A stretch of 64,000 bases of DNA from Thioalkalivibrio sp. (GCA_011389655.1 JAABTX010000001.1:21958-85957), one strand, 5' to 3'. Shown: positions 1 to 10,781, counted from the first letter of the stretch. Notes: a model not told the origin generated them from the letters alone. Program-made: numbers and translations.

Positions 1-1
1 G

Positions 2-3000
2 GTCGAGGCGGGCGTACGGGGTGGCTTTCGACCCGTGATTGGCGTGGCACGCGACGATCAGGGCGAGGATCTGCTTCAGGAGCAGGCTGACCTCGTCGTG
101 GCCGACCTGGCCGAGCTTCGCTACAGCCAGGCAGAGGGACTGGTCCTGCGCACCCTCGACAGCCTCCCCGATGCCCTCGAGCACGAAAGGGACCTCGTTG
201 TCCGGCTCGAGGGCGGGCGCGCCACCGCGTTCCTCGACTATGACGGCACCCTGGCCCCGATCGTCGAGGATCACACCAAGGCCTTCCTTCCTGCAGACCT
301 GCGCGCGGCAGTGGCGGCACTCGCGCGCCATTGCCCCGTGGTGATCGTAAGTGGCCGCGACCTTGCGAAACTGCGGGAGCTGGTTGCGCTCGATTCCGTC
401 TGGCTGGCGGGCAGTCACGGGTTCGAGATTGCCGGCCCGAGGGGTAACGAACACCGGCTTGAGAAGGGCAGCGAGTTTCTGCCGGAACTCGATGCGGTGG
501 AACAGGAGCTGAGGGAGCGGCTGACCGGCATCGAAGGGCATTCGCTGGAACGCAAGCGCTTCTCGATCGCCGTCCACTACCGGCGCGTCGACGCCGCCGA
601 GGTGGACCGGCTGATCGCGGTCGTCCGGGAGATCCTGGAGGCGCACCCCAAGCTCCGGTCGGGTCGCGGCAAGAAGGTGATGGAGATCCGCCCCGACATC
701 CACTGGAACAAGGGCGAGGCGGTGCAGTGGATCATCCGCGAGCTGAGCGCCGAGCGCCCGGACAGCGTACCGGTCTACGTCGGGGATGACATCACCGACG
801 AGGATGCCTTCCGCGCGCTTGCCGGGCAGGGAATCTGTGTCGCGGTCCAGTATGATGAAACGCGTCCGACCGCGGCCGACTACACCGTCGACGATGTGCG
901 CGGTGTGAAGCGTCTCCTGCAGTCGCTGGCGGGGATCCTGGTCGCGCAGGCGCCCGGGGCGCCAAGGATGCGCGATACGAGGCGAGGTGAGTGGTCACTG
1001 CGCTATTCGGGTTACCGGCCCCAGCAGGAGCGGCTCCGGGAGGCGCTCTGCACGCTGGGTAACGGGTATTGCGCCACGCGCGGCGCCGCGCCGGACGCGC
1101 GCGCAGACGACGCCCACTATCCGGGGAGCTATCTGGCCGGTGGTTACAACCGCCTGGTCAGCGATGTCGCCGGGCGCAGGGTCGAGAACGAGGACCTGGT
1201 CAACCTGCCGAACTGGCTGCCCCTGACCTTCCGTATCGGCGAGGGCGAGTGGTTTCGGCTGGATGACACGGAGATCCTCTCCGTCGACCAGGAACTCGAC
1301 GTCGTGCGCGGTCTGTTGCGGCGCAGCCTTCGTTTCCGTGATCCCGAGGGCCGCACGACGCTGTGGCGTGAGTCCCGACTGGTCAGCATGGCCTCGCCCC
1401 ACCTCTCGGCCCTCCGCGTCGAGTTGACCGCCGAGGACTGGTCGGGACCGATCACCGTGCGTTCCTCCCTCGACGGCAGCGTGGTCAACGACGGGGTGAA
1501 ACGCTACCGGGGTCTCGAGAACCGGCATCTCGAGGTCCTCGAGGCGGATCATCGGGGCGAGGGCACCCTGTTTATCCGCACGCGCACCAATCAGTCCCGG
1601 CTCGGACTTGCCCAGGCCGCGCAGACCCGCGTGTACCGGGACGGTGCCGAGGTCGATGCCGATCGGCGAACGATCATTGAGGACCGGAGTGTGGCGCAGG
1701 AGATCGCGCTCGATCTGTCCGAAGGGGATGCGATCGAGGTGGAAAAGCTGGTTGCGCTGTATTCGTCCCGCGACGGGGCAATCTCCGAACCCGGGATCGA
1801 GGCATTGCGGGCGGTCGGTCGTGCCGGCCGTTTCGACGCGATTCGTTCCCGGCACGAGATGGCCTGGAGACACCTCTGGGAGGAATGCGACATCACCCTC
1901 GAGGATGACGCGGCCCCGGCGACGGAACTCAAGCTGCGCATCCACATCTTTCACCTGCTGCAGACCGCCTCGAAACACTCGGTGGATCTCGACACCGGCG
2001 TTCCCGCGCGCGGCTGGCACGGAGAGGCCTACCGCGGGCACATCTTCTGGGACGAACTGTTCATCTTCCCCTTCCTGAGCCTGCGCATTCCGATGCTGAC
2101 ACGAGCGCTGCTGCGCTATCGCCACCGCCGCCTCGGTGAGGCCCGGCGGGCGGCGCTGGAGGCCGGTTTCCGGGGTGCAATGTATCCCTGGCAAAGCGGC
2201 AGCGACGGCCGCGAAGAGACCCAGCGGCTGCATCTGAACCCGGCTTCGGGGCGCTGGCTGCCGGACACCTCGCACCGGCAGCGCCACATCAACTCGGCGA
2301 TCGCCTACAACATCTGGAAGTACTTCCAGACCTCGGATGACGCGGAATTCATGAATTTCTACGGGGCGGAGATGCTGCTGGAGATCGCCCGCTTCTGGGC
2401 CAGCGCGTCGGTCTACAACGCTGCGCTGGATCGCTACGAGATCAAGGGGGTGATGGGGCCGGACGAGTATCACACTGCCTATCCGGGAGTGGATCCCGAA
2501 GACGAGGGCGGGGTCGACAACAATGCCTACACCAACGTGATGGCCGCCTGGGTGCTGACCCGGGCGCGTGACGTGATCGCCCTGCTGCCACAGATCCACT
2601 GGCACGAGATCCGCGAACGCATGGCCCTGTCGGACGAGGAACTGGATCTGTGGTACGAGGTCAGCCGCAAACTGCGCGTGCCGATGCACGAAGACGGGAT
2701 CATCAGCCAGTTCGAGGGTTACGAGGACCTGCAGGAGTTCGACTGGGACGGCTACCGGGAGCGATACGGCGACATCCGGCGCCTGGACCGCATTCTGGAG
2801 GCGGAGGGCGATTCGCCGAACCGCTACAAGGTCTCCAAGCAGGCCGACGTGCTGATGCTGTTCTATCTCTTCTCGGCCGAGGAACTGACGATGCTCTTCG
2901 AGCAGCTCGGCTATCCCTTCGACCCGGAGGCCATCCCGCGCAACGTCGAGTATTACGCGCATCGGACCTCGCATGGTTCGACCCTGAGTCAGGTCGTGCA

Positions 3001-3499
3001 CTCCTGGGTGATGGCGCGTTCCGACCGGTCGCATTCCTGGGACCTCTTCCAGCGGGTCCTGGACAGCGACATCAGGGATATCCAGGGTGGCACGACCCCG
3101 GAAGGCATCCACGTCGGTGCGATGGCGGGGAGCGTGGACCTGGTCCAGCGCTGCTACCTGGGTATTGGCACCCGGGGCAACGTGCTGCACTTCGATCCGG
3201 CATTCCCCCCGGAACTGCACCGCGTGCAGGTACGGCTCCATTACCGGAATCAGACGCTGGAGGTCAAGGCCGACCACGACCAGCTGGAGATCCGAAGCGG
3301 CGCGTACACCACCCGATCGATCACGGTTGCATATCGCGGTCACTACCGTGAGCTGGCCCCCGGTGACCGCTGCTGCTTCCGGCTGCTGAAACCCGAGGAA
3401 CGCGTGCGTGACGAGAATCGGAGGGGAGCCGCCGACACCGATCGCCCGGAACAGCATCAGGGGGCGCTCGCGGAGCTGAGCGGGGAGGGAGCTCGATGA
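2..3499 (+). CDS. Tri-domain fusion: HAD (beta-phosphoglucomutase-like) C-terminus, trehalose-6-phosphate phosphatase (OtsB), GH65 glycoside phosphorylase; 5'-truncated by window edge
   Basis: Frame is open to base 2 and reads VEAGVRGGFRPVIGVARDDQGEDLLQEQADLVVADLAEL, like the end of a beta-PGM HAD. OtsB motifs follow (FLDYDGTLAPI, VIVSGRD, GDDITDEDAF), then GH65 signatures (HGEAYRGHIFWDELFIFPF, GVMGPDEYHTAYPGVDNNAYTN, HRTSHGSTLSQVVHSWV). Confidence 0.92.
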   Translation, partial: VEAGVRGGFRPVIGVARDDQGEDLLQEQADLVVADLAELRYSQAEGLVLRTLDSLPDALEHERDLVVRLEGGRATAFLDYDGTLAPIVEDHTKAFLPADLRAAVAALARHCPVVIVSGRDLAKLRELVALDSVWLAGSHGFEIAGPRGNEHRLEKGSEFLPELDAVEQELRERLTGIEGHSLERKRFSIAVHYRRVDAAEVDRLIAVVREILEAHPKLRSGRGKKVMEIRPDIHWNKGEAVQWIIRELSAERPDSVPVYVGDDITDEDAFRALAGQGICVAVQYDETRPTAADYTVDDVRGVKRLLQSLAGILVAQAPGAPRMRDTRRGEWSLRYSGYRPQQERLREALCTLGNGYCATRGAAPDARADDAHYPGSYLAGGYNRLVSDVAGRRVENEDLVNLPNWLPLTFRIGEGEWFRLDDTEILSVDQELDVVRGLLRRSLRFRDPEGRTTLWRESRLVSMASPHLSALRVELTAEDWSGPITVRSSLDGSVVNDGVKRYRGLENRHLEVLEADHRGEGTLFIRTRTNQSRLGLAQAAQTRVYRDGAEVDADRRTIIEDRSVAQEIALDLSEGDAIEVEKLVALYSSRDGAISEPGIEALRAVGRAGRFDAIRSRHEMAWRHLWEECDITLEDDAAPATELKLRIHIFHLLQTASKHSVDLDTGVPARGWHGEAYRGHIFWDELFIFPFLSLRIPMLTRALLRYRHRRLGEARRAALEAGFRGAMYPWQSGSDGREETQRLHLNPASGRWLPDTSHRQRHINSAIAYNIWKYFQTSDDAEFMNFYGAEMLLEIARFWASASVYNAALDRYEIKGVMGPDEYHTAYPGVDPEDEGGVDNNAYTNVMAAWVLTRARDVIALLPQIHWHEIRERMALSDEELDLWYEVSRKLRVPMHEDGIISQFEGYEDLQEFDWDGYRERYGDIRRLDRILEAEGDSPNRYKVSKQADVLMLFYLFSAEELTMLFEQLGYPFDPEAIPRNVEYYAHRTSHGSTLSQVVHSWVMARSDRSHSWDLFQRVLDSDIRDIQGGTTPEGIHVGAMAGSVDLVQRCYLGIGTRGNVLHFDPAFPPELHRVQVRLHYRNQTLEVKADHDQLEIRSGAYTTRSITVAYRGHYRELAPGDRCCFRLLKPEERVRDENRRGAADTDRPEQHQGALAELSGEGAR

Positions 3500-5424
3500 C
3501 CAACGCCATTCCACCGGTCCGCTACGGGGTGCCCATGCTGAGCGACCACGACATCTACCTGTTCAGGCAGGGACGACATACCCGCCTCTACGAAGGGCTT
3601 GGCGCTCATCTCCGCGAGGTCGACGGGACGGGCGGAGTCAGCTTCGGGGTGTGGGCGCCGAATGCACGTGAGATCTCGGTCATCGGCGACTTCAATCACT
3701 GGCGTCCCGGCACTCATCCGCTGCAGCTCCGCGGCGACGGATCCGGCATCTGGGAGGCGTTCATCCCGGGCCTCGGGGCGGGAGAACGGTACAAGTTCCA
3801 TGTGATGTCGCGGTATGGCGACTATGCCGCCGACAAGGGGGATCCCTTCGCGTTCGCCTGGGAGGAACCTCCCGGCACCGCCTCCCGGACCCAGGGGCTG
3901 GACTATTCCTGGAATGACGCCGCATGGATGGAGCGCCGCCATCGGGCCAACGCGCTGGACGCACCCTGGTCCATCTACGAGATGCACCTCGGATCCTGGC
4001 GGAACGCAACCGGGGAAGAGGACCGTCTGCCCCGATACCGGGAGCTCGCGGACTGGCTGCCGGCCTATCTCGACGAGCTCGGCTACACCCACGTGGAATT
4101 CATGCCGGTCACCGAGCATCCGTTCTTCGGTTCCTGGGGCTACCAGACCACCGGCTATTTCGCCCCGACCGCGCGCTACGGAACACCCCAGGACTTCATG
4201 TTCCTGGTGGATCGCCTGCATCAGCACGGCATCGGCGTGATCGCGGACTGGGTGCCTTCGCATTTTCCGGACGACGAACACGGACTGCGCTACTTCGACG
4301 GCACCTATCTCTTCGAGCATGCCGATCCCAAGAGCGGTTTCCATCCCGAGTGGCAGAGCTACATCTTCAACTACGGACGGCACGAGGTGCGGTCCTTTCT
4401 GCTCAGCAGCGCGCTGTTCTGGCTGCAGAAATACCATCTGGACGGACTGCGCGTGGATGCCGTGGCCTCCATGCTCTATCTCGACTACGGCCGCAAGGAG
4501 GGGGAGTGGATTCCCAATGAGCATGGCGGCCGCGAAAACCTGGCCGCAGTCACCTTTCTGCGCGATCTGAACGAGGCGGTCTACCGGGATCTGCCTGACA
4601 CCCAGACCATCGCCGAGGAGTCCACCGCGTGGCCGATGGTCACGCGGCCGACCTATGTGGGCGGCCTGGGCTTCGGCATGAAGTGGAACATGGGCTGGAT
4701 GCACGACACGCTGGCCTATTTCGCGAACGATCCCCTCTACCGCAAGTATCACCATGAACGGCTGACCTTCAGTCTGTCCTATGCATTCGACGAAAACTTC
4801 GCCCTCTCCCTGTCCCATGACGAGGTGGTGCACGGCAAGGGTTCGCTGATCAACAAGATGCCGGGCGACGACTGGCAGAAGTTCGCGAACCTGCGGGCGC
4901 TGTTCGGATACATGTACGGACACCCCGGCAAGAAGCTGCTGTTCATGGGGTGCGAGTTCGGCCAGTGGCGCGAATGGGACCACGACCGCGGGCTGGACTG
5001 GGAGCTGCTGGAGCAGCCCGCACACCGCGGCCTCCGGCACTGGCTGGGCGATCTGAATCACTTCTACCGGAGCCAGCCCGCCCTGTTCGAGCAGGATTTC
5101 GTTGCGGCCGGTTTCGAGTGGGTCGACCATCAGGATGTCGAGGAGAGCACGGTGAGCTTCCTGCGCAAGGCGCGGGATCCCGACGATATCGTCCTGGTGG
5201 TCTGCAACCTGACGCCCGTGCCCCGGGAGAATTACCGACTCGGGGTTCCCCGTGGCGGGTGGTGGCGGGAGATGCTGAACAGCGACGCCCGCACCTACGG
5301 CGGCAGCGGGCGGGGCAACCGGGGCGGCGTGGAGGCCGCGCCGGTGGGCGCGCACGGCCACTACCATTCGCTGATCCTCGACCTGCCCCCGCTGGCGGTC
5401 CTGTTTCTGAAACCGGGAGACTGA
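3496..5424 (+). CDS. glgB: 1,4-alpha-glucan branching enzyme
   Basis: FGVWAPNAREISVIGDFNHW; GH13 motifs DGLRVDAVASMLYLDYGRKEGEWIPN, AEESTAWPMVTRP, LSLSHDEVVHGKGS. ATGA overlap with upstream stop. Confidence 0.97.
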   Translation: MTNAIPPVRYGVPMLSDHDIYLFRQGRHTRLYEGLGAHLREVDGTGGVSFGVWAPNAREISVIGDFNHWRPGTHPLQLRGDGSGIWEAFIPGLGAGERYKFHVMSRYGDYAADKGDPFAFAWEEPPGTASRTQGLDYSWNDAAWMERRHRANALDAPWSIYEMHLGSWRNATGEEDRLPRYRELADWLPAYLDELGYTHVEFMPVTEHPFFGSWGYQTTGYFAPTARYGTPQDFMFLVDRLHQHGIGVIADWVPSHFPDDEHGLRYFDGTYLFEHADPKSGFHPEWQSYIFNYGRHEVRSFLLSSALFWLQKYHLDGLRVDAVASMLYLDYGRKEGEWIPNEHGGRENLAAVTFLRDLNEAVYRDLPDTQTIAEESTAWPMVTRPTYVGGLGFGMKWNMGWMHDTLAYFANDPLYRKYHHERLTFSLSYAFDENFALSLSHDEVVHGKGSLINKMPGDDWQKFANLRALFGYMYGHPGKKLLFMGCEFGQWREWDHDRGLDWELLEQPAHRGLRHWLGDLNHFYRSQPALFEQDFVAAGFEWVDHQDVEESTVSFLRKARDPDDIVLVVCNLTPVPRENYRLGVPRGGWWREMLNSDARTYGGSGRGNRGGVEAAPVGAHGHYHSLILDLPPLAVLFLKPGD

Positions 5425-5430
5425 CGGCCG

Positions 5431-7428
5431 ATGACACGCGTGTTTCCCGAGGAAGGTCGGCGCCGCGTGGCGATCGAAACCGTTCGGCCGCGGGTGGACG
5501 GGGGACGCTTTCCGATCAGGCGCAGCGTGGGCGAATCCGTGTGCGTCGAGGCCCGGGCCTTCACTGACGGCCATGACCGGATCCGGTGCGTGCTGCGCCA
5601 TCGGCGCGAGGATGGCGTGCAGTGGCACGAAACGCCGATGGTGCCGGGGCGCAACGACTGGTGGCGCGCTGAGTTCACGGTCCCGGATCTCGGGCGCTAT
5701 GTCTACACCGTCACGGCCTGGGTGGACCATTTCCTGTCCTGGCGCCATGACCTGGAGCGCCGCACCGAGCCGGAAGACATTCATGTGGCGCTGTTGATGG
5801 GCGCGGAACTGGTGGCGCGGACTGCGGAGCGGGCCATGGGCGCCGATGCGGAGGTCCTGGCGGAGACGGCGGCAACGCTGGCCAACGGCACCGATCCGGA
5901 TGCACGCATGGCGCTGGCGACGGGCACCACCCTCGGTGAGTTGATGGAACGCCATGCCGATCGCAGCCTGGCCACCGTGTCCTCGCCGGAGCTGGGGGTG
6001 ACCGTGGAGCGGGAGCGGGCACGGTTCGGCGCCTGGTACGAGGTGTTTCCGCGCTCCTGCGGGGCGACCGACGATAGCCACGGTACCTTCCGCGACTGCG
6101 AGAACTGGCTTCCGTACATCGCCGGGATGGGCTTCGATGTTCTTTACCTCCCGCCGATCCATCCCATCGGCCGCATCCGGCGCAAGGGACCCAACAACAC
6201 GCTGGCGGCGGGTCCCGATGATCCGGGCAGTCCCTGGGCCATCGGCGCCCCGGAGGGCGGGCATCTGAGTGTGCACCCGGCGCTGGGGACACTGGAGGAC
6301 TTTCGCCGGCTCGTCGCAAGTGCCCGGGACCACGGGCTGGAGATCGCGCTGGACATCGCCTTCCAGTGCGCCCCGGACCATCCCTATGTGCAGGAGCACC
6401 CGGCGTGGTTCCGCCACCGGCCGGACGGCAGCGTGCAGTATGCGGAGAATCCGCCGAAGAAGTACCAGGATATCTACCCCTTCGATTTCGAGACCGCCGA
6501 CTGGCAGGGCCTGTGGCTCGAACTCGAGGGCATCTTCCGTTTCTGGATCGAGCAGGGGGTAAGGATCTTTCGGGTGGACAATCCCCACACCAAGAGCTTC
6601 GCGTTCTGGGAGTGGGCGATCGCCTCGATACAGCGCGACTTTCCCGAAACCCTGTTCCTGGCCGAGGCGTTCGCAAGGCCGGCCGTGCTGCACGGACTGG
6701 CCAAGAGAGGCTTCAGCCAGTCCTACAACTATTTTCCATGGCGCAACACCAAACACGAGCTGACCGCGTATTTCACCGAGCTCACGCGCGGCGAGGGACG
6801 GGAATATCTGCGCCCCAGCCTGTGGCCCAATACGCCGGACATACTGCCCGAGTACCTGCAGTTCGGCGGTCGCCCGGCGTTCATGATCCGTGCGACGCTT
6901 GCGGCGACCCTGGGCGCCAGCTACGGCATCTACGGTCCGGCCTTCGAACTGGTCGAAACCCGGGCCCGGGAGCCGGGCTCCGAGGAGTATCTCGATTCCG
7001 AGAAGTACCAGATCAGGCAGTGGGATCTGCAACGACCCGACAGCCTCAGGGATTACCTGACCCGCCTGAATCGCATCCGTCGTCAGAATCCGGCATTGCA
7101 GCATGACTGGAATCTGTGCTTCCACGCCATCGACAACGAGGAAATGCTTTGTTTCAGCAAGACCGCGGAGGAGGAGGGCGATGTGGTGTTCGTCGTGGTC
7201 AACCTCGATCCCGTGCACACACAGTCGGGATACGTGGAAGTCCCGCTGGAGGAATGGGGTCTGGATCCGGCGCAGCCCTACCAGGTGCATGACCTGCTCG
7301 GCAATTCGCGGCATCTGTGGCACGGGCCGCGCAACTTCGTGAAGCTCGATCCGCGGGCCGGTGCGGCCCATATATTCCGCCTCAGGAGACGGCTGCGGAC
7401 CGAGCAGGATTTCGACTATTACCTATGA
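5431..7428 (+). CDS. glgE: Alpha-1,4-glucan:maltose-1-phosphate maltosyltransferase (GlgE)
   Basis: YVLPPIHPIGR-like motif (VLYLPPIHPIGRIRRKGPNNTL), IALDIAFQCAPDHPYVQEHPAWFRHRPDGSVQYAENPPKKYQDIYPFDF, GVRIFRVDNPHTK. Confidence 0.96.
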   Translation: MTRVFPEEGRRRVAIETVRPRVDGGRFPIRRSVGESVCVEARAFTDGHDRIRCVLRHRREDGVQWHETPMVPGRNDWWRAEFTVPDLGRYVYTVTAWVDHFLSWRHDLERRTEPEDIHVALLMGAELVARTAERAMGADAEVLAETAATLANGTDPDARMALATGTTLGELMERHADRSLATVSSPELGVTVERERARFGAWYEVFPRSCGATDDSHGTFRDCENWLPYIAGMGFDVLYLPPIHPIGRIRRKGPNNTLAAGPDDPGSPWAIGAPEGGHLSVHPALGTLEDFRRLVASARDHGLEIALDIAFQCAPDHPYVQEHPAWFRHRPDGSVQYAENPPKKYQDIYPFDFETADWQGLWLELEGIFRFWIEQGVRIFRVDNPHTKSFAFWEWAIASIQRDFPETLFLAEAFARPAVLHGLAKRGFSQSYNYFPWRNTKHELTAYFTELTRGEGREYLRPSLWPNTPDILPEYLQFGGRPAFMIRATLAATLGASYGIYGPAFELVETRAREPGSEEYLDSEKYQIRQWDLQRPDSLRDYLTRLNRIRRQNPALQHDWNLCFHAIDNEEMLCFSKTAEEEGDVVFVVVNLDPVHTQSGYVEVPLEEWGLDPAQPYQVHDLLGNSRHLWHGPRNFVKLDPRAGAAHIFRLRRRLRTEQDFDYYL

Positions 7429-10400
7429 CGAGGTGGAACTCGATGACCGCGCAGGAGCCCGGCATGCAGGACGATCCGCTCTGGTACAAGGACGCGATTA
7501 TCTACCAGATGCATGTCAAGGCGTTCCTGGACAGCAACGACGATGGCATCGGCGATTTTCCGGGCCTGACCAGCAAGCTCGACTACATCCAGGATCTCGG
7601 CGTCAACACCCTGTGGCTGTTGCCCTTCTATCCCTCGCCCATGCGCGATGACGGGTACGACATTGCCGACTACCGCAACATCCACCCCGATTACGGCACC
7701 CGCAGGGACTTCCGCGCCTTCATGCGCGAGGCCCACCGCCGCGGCCTGCGCGTGATCACCGAACTGGTGATCAACCACACCTCCGATCAGCACCCCTGGT
7801 TCCAGGCAGCCCGCAAGGCCCCGCCGGGCAGTCGCAAGCATGCCTTTTATGTGTGGAGTGACAGCAGGGAGAGGTTTCCCGAGACCCGGGTGATCTTCAC
7901 CGACAGCGAGGTCTCGAACTGGACCTGGGACGACGCCGCCGGCGCCTATTACTGGCATCGGTTCTTCCACCACCAGCCCGATCTGAATCACAACAATCCG
8001 GAGGTGGTGAAGGCCGTGATCCGGCTCATGCGGTTCTGGCTGGACATGGGCGTCGACGGGCTGCGCCTGGACGCCATTCCCTACCTTTGCGTGCGCGACG
8101 GGACCAACAACGAGAACCTGCCGGAGACCCACGCCGTTCTCAAGCGCATGCGCGCGGAGGTGGACGAACACTACGGCGCGCGCATGTTTCTGGCGGAGGC
8201 GAACCAGTGGCCCGAGGATGCCCGGGAATACTGTGGCGATGGCGACGAATGCCACATGGTCTATCACTTCCCGCTGATGCCGCGCATGTACATGGCCGTG
8301 GCGCAGGAGGACCGCTATCCCATCCTGGAGATCATGGGCCAGACCCCGGAGATCCCCGATACCTGCCAGTGGGCCATCTTCCTGCGCAACCACGACGAAC
8401 TGACCCTGGAGATGGTCACCGACCGCGAGCGCGACTACATGTACGAGCGTTACGCGGCGGATCCGCGCATGCGGGTCAACGTCGGGATCCGCCGCCGACT
8501 TGCGCCGCTGATGGAGAACGATCCCGAGAAGATCAAGCTGATGAACAGCCTGCTGATGTCGATGCCCGGCTCGCCGATCATCTACTACGGCGACGAGATC
8601 GGCATGGGGGACAATTTCTTTCTCGGGGATCGCAACGGCGTGCGCACGCCGATGCAATGGAGCCCGGACCGCAACGGCGGCTTCTCCCGCGCCGATCCCC
8701 AGTTTCTGTATCTGCCGCCGATGATGGATCCCGTCTACGGGTATGCGGCGGTGAATGTGGAGGCGCAGAGCCGGGAGCCCTCGTCGCTGCTGAACTGGAT
8801 GAAGCGGCTGATCGCGGTGCGCAAGGTCCATCCCGCCTTCGGTCGCGGCACCCTGAGCTTTCTGCAACCGGGCAACCGCAAGATCCTGGCCTACGTGCGC
8901 GAATACGGCGAAGAGTCGGTGCTGTGCGTGGCCAATCTCGCGCGTTCGGCACAGCCGGTGGAACTCGATCTGGCCCGCTTCAAGGGCAGGGTGCCGATGG
9001 AGCTGATGGGACGCACGGCGTTCCCCCCGATCGGGGATCTGCCCTATCTCCTCACCCTGCCGGGACACGCCTTCTACTGGTTCGAGCTGGCCAGCGACGC
9101 GGCGGCGCCGGTCTGGCATCAGGAGATGCTGCCGTCGATCGAACTGCCGGTGCTGGTATTGTCCGGCGGCTGGCAAAGCTTCCTGCCGGAACCGCGGCCC
9201 CCGGGCCCCGGGGCGGCCTCCGGTGTTGCGGTCAAGCTGAAGAAGCGTCTGGAAGACGAGGTCCTGCCCGCCTTTCTGCGCGAGCAGCGGTGGTTTGCGG
9301 CCAAGGGACAGGCGCTGGTGGCCGTGGAGGTCGCACAGGTATCGCAGTGGGCCGCCGCAGACGGGGAATGGCTGCTGATGTGGGTGCGGTGCCGCTTCGA
9401 AGGCGGCGTGACGCAGACCTACCTTCTTCCGCTCGGTCTGGTCTGGGGCGACATCGACGAGGATCCGGTGCGGGTGATGCTGCCCGCCGCGGTCGCGCGC
9501 GTGCGCGAGAAGGCCCGGGTGGGTGTGCTGCACGACGCAGCGGTGGCCGAAGATTTCGTCCACGCGCTGGTCGCGGCGATGGCGAGGCCATCGGATGAGC
9601 CGCTGGGGTCGGGCATGCTGCGCTTCCGTCCGAGCGCGGCCTATGCGGAGCTGGCGGGCGCGACCCCGCACCGCAACCTGCGCCGCCCGGGGGCCGAGGG
9701 AACCAACAGCACGGTGGTGATCGGTGACGGACTGTTCCTCAAGCTCTACCGGCGCATCCAGCCGGGGCTGAGCCCGGAACTGGAAATGGGACGCTACCTC
9801 ACCGAGGTCTCCCCGTTCCCCAACATCTCGCCCCTCGCGGGGTCGGTGGAATATCAGGGCCCCGACGAAGAGCCCTCCACCCTGGCCCTGCTCCAGGGCT
9901 ATGTCGCGAACCAGGGCGACGGCTGGAATTACAGTGTCGACTACCTGGTCCGCCACTTCGAGGATTGCCTGGCCCGTCCCGACGAGATCACGGCCGATGT
10001 GCATGTCGACTACCAGCGCCTGATGCATACCCTGGGGCAGCGTACCGGCGAACTCCATGTCGCTCTGGCGAGGCCCGGCAGCGACCCGGCCTTCGCTCCC
10101 GAACCGATGCAGTCCGGCGATCTGGAGTCCTGGGGCAACCGCGTGCGCGAAGAGGTGCACGCCAGTCTCGACCTGCTCGCGGGGCGCCGGGGCGCGTTGC
10201 CGGGAGAGGTCAGCCCGGCGGTGGAACGCCTGCTGCAGGCCCGGCATGCATTCCTTCGGCGGATCCCGGAATGGACCGGCCGCGAGGTGGATGCGGTGAA
10301 GATCCGCCATCACGGCGACTATCACCTGGGTCAGGTGCTGTTGACCGAGAACGACTTCGTGATCATCGATTTCGAGGGCGAGCCGATTCGCCCGATCGCG

Positions 10401-10781
10401 GAACGCAGGCTCAAGCATTCGCCCCTGCGCGACGTCGCGGGAATGCTCCGTTCCTTCAGCTACGCAGGCGCCGCGGCGCTGGCGGACTGCACCGCCGAGC
10501 GACCGCTCGACCGTGAACGCCTGCTGCCGCACCTTCGGCATTGGGAAGGGGTCAGCACTGATGCCTTTCTCGCTGGTTATCGCGAGGCTGTGGCGGATTG
10601 TCGGGCATCTCCCGCGGATGTCGGGGACTTCAGCCGACTGACCCGTCTGTTCGTGATGGAAAAGGCCCTCTATGAATTGCGTTACGAACTGGATCACCGC
10701 CTGGACTGGGTCGGCATCCCGGTCGATGGCCTACTGAACCTGCTGGAGGAGACCGGCAGCGGAGAGAATGATGGGGCGTGA
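7425..10781 (+). CDS. treS: Trehalose synthase (TreS) fused to maltokinase (Mak/Pep2)
   Basis: N-terminal GH13_16 TreS (DPLWYKDAIIYQMHVKAFLDSNDDGIGDFPGLTSKLDYIQDLGV); C-terminal aminoglycoside-phosphotransferase-like maltokinase (VKIRHHGDYHLGQVLLTENDFVIIDFEGEP). Likely start is ATG 7425 (ATGA overlap with glgE stop) rather than the tracked 7317. Confidence 0.95.
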   Translation: MTRWNSMTAQEPGMQDDPLWYKDAIIYQMHVKAFLDSNDDGIGDFPGLTSKLDYIQDLGVNTLWLLPFYPSPMRDDGYDIADYRNIHPDYGTRRDFRAFMREAHRRGLRVITELVINHTSDQHPWFQAARKAPPGSRKHAFYVWSDSRERFPETRVIFTDSEVSNWTWDDAAGAYYWHRFFHHQPDLNHNNPEVVKAVIRLMRFWLDMGVDGLRLDAIPYLCVRDGTNNENLPETHAVLKRMRAEVDEHYGARMFLAEANQWPEDAREYCGDGDECHMVYHFPLMPRMYMAVAQEDRYPILEIMGQTPEIPDTCQWAIFLRNHDELTLEMVTDRERDYMYERYAADPRMRVNVGIRRRLAPLMENDPEKIKLMNSLLMSMPGSPIIYYGDEIGMGDNFFLGDRNGVRTPMQWSPDRNGGFSRADPQFLYLPPMMDPVYGYAAVNVEAQSREPSSLLNWMKRLIAVRKVHPAFGRGTLSFLQPGNRKILAYVREYGEESVLCVANLARSAQPVELDLARFKGRVPMELMGRTAFPPIGDLPYLLTLPGHAFYWFELASDAAAPVWHQEMLPSIELPVLVLSGGWQSFLPEPRPPGPGAASGVAVKLKKRLEDEVLPAFLREQRWFAAKGQALVAVEVAQVSQWAAADGEWLLMWVRCRFEGGVTQTYLLPLGLVWGDIDEDPVRVMLPAAVARVREKARVGVLHDAAVAEDFVHALVAAMARPSDEPLGSGMLRFRPSAAYAELAGATPHRNLRRPGAEGTNSTVVIGDGLFLKLYRRIQPGLSPELEMGRYLTEVSPFPNISPLAGSVEYQGPDEEPSTLALLQGYVANQGDGWNYSVDYLVRHFEDCLARPDEITADVHVDYQRLMHTLGQRTGELHVALARPGSDPAFAPEPMQSGDLESWGNRVREEVHASLDLLAGRRGALPGEVSPAVERLLQARHAFLRRIPEWTGREVDAVKIRHHGDYHLGQVLLTENDFVIIDFEGEPIRPIAERRLKHSPLRDVAGMLRSFSYAGAAALADCTAERPLDRERLLPHLRHWEGVSTDAFLAGYREAVADCRASPADVGDFSRLTRLFVMEKALYELRYELDHRLDWVGIPVDGLLNLLEETGSGENDGA

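Noticed and set aside
995-3514. 839-aa ORF antisense to the OtsB-GH65 gene
   Set aside because: High-GC shadow ORF; the plus-strand frame carries clear enzyme motifs, the antisense none.
3457-7371. 1304-aa antisense ORF spanning glgB and glgE
   Set aside because: Spans two well-supported genes on the opposite strand; low-complexity His/Gln/Arg-rich shadow translation.
7419-10697. 1092-aa antisense ORF over treS-mak
   Set aside because: Shadow ORF of a strongly supported coding region.
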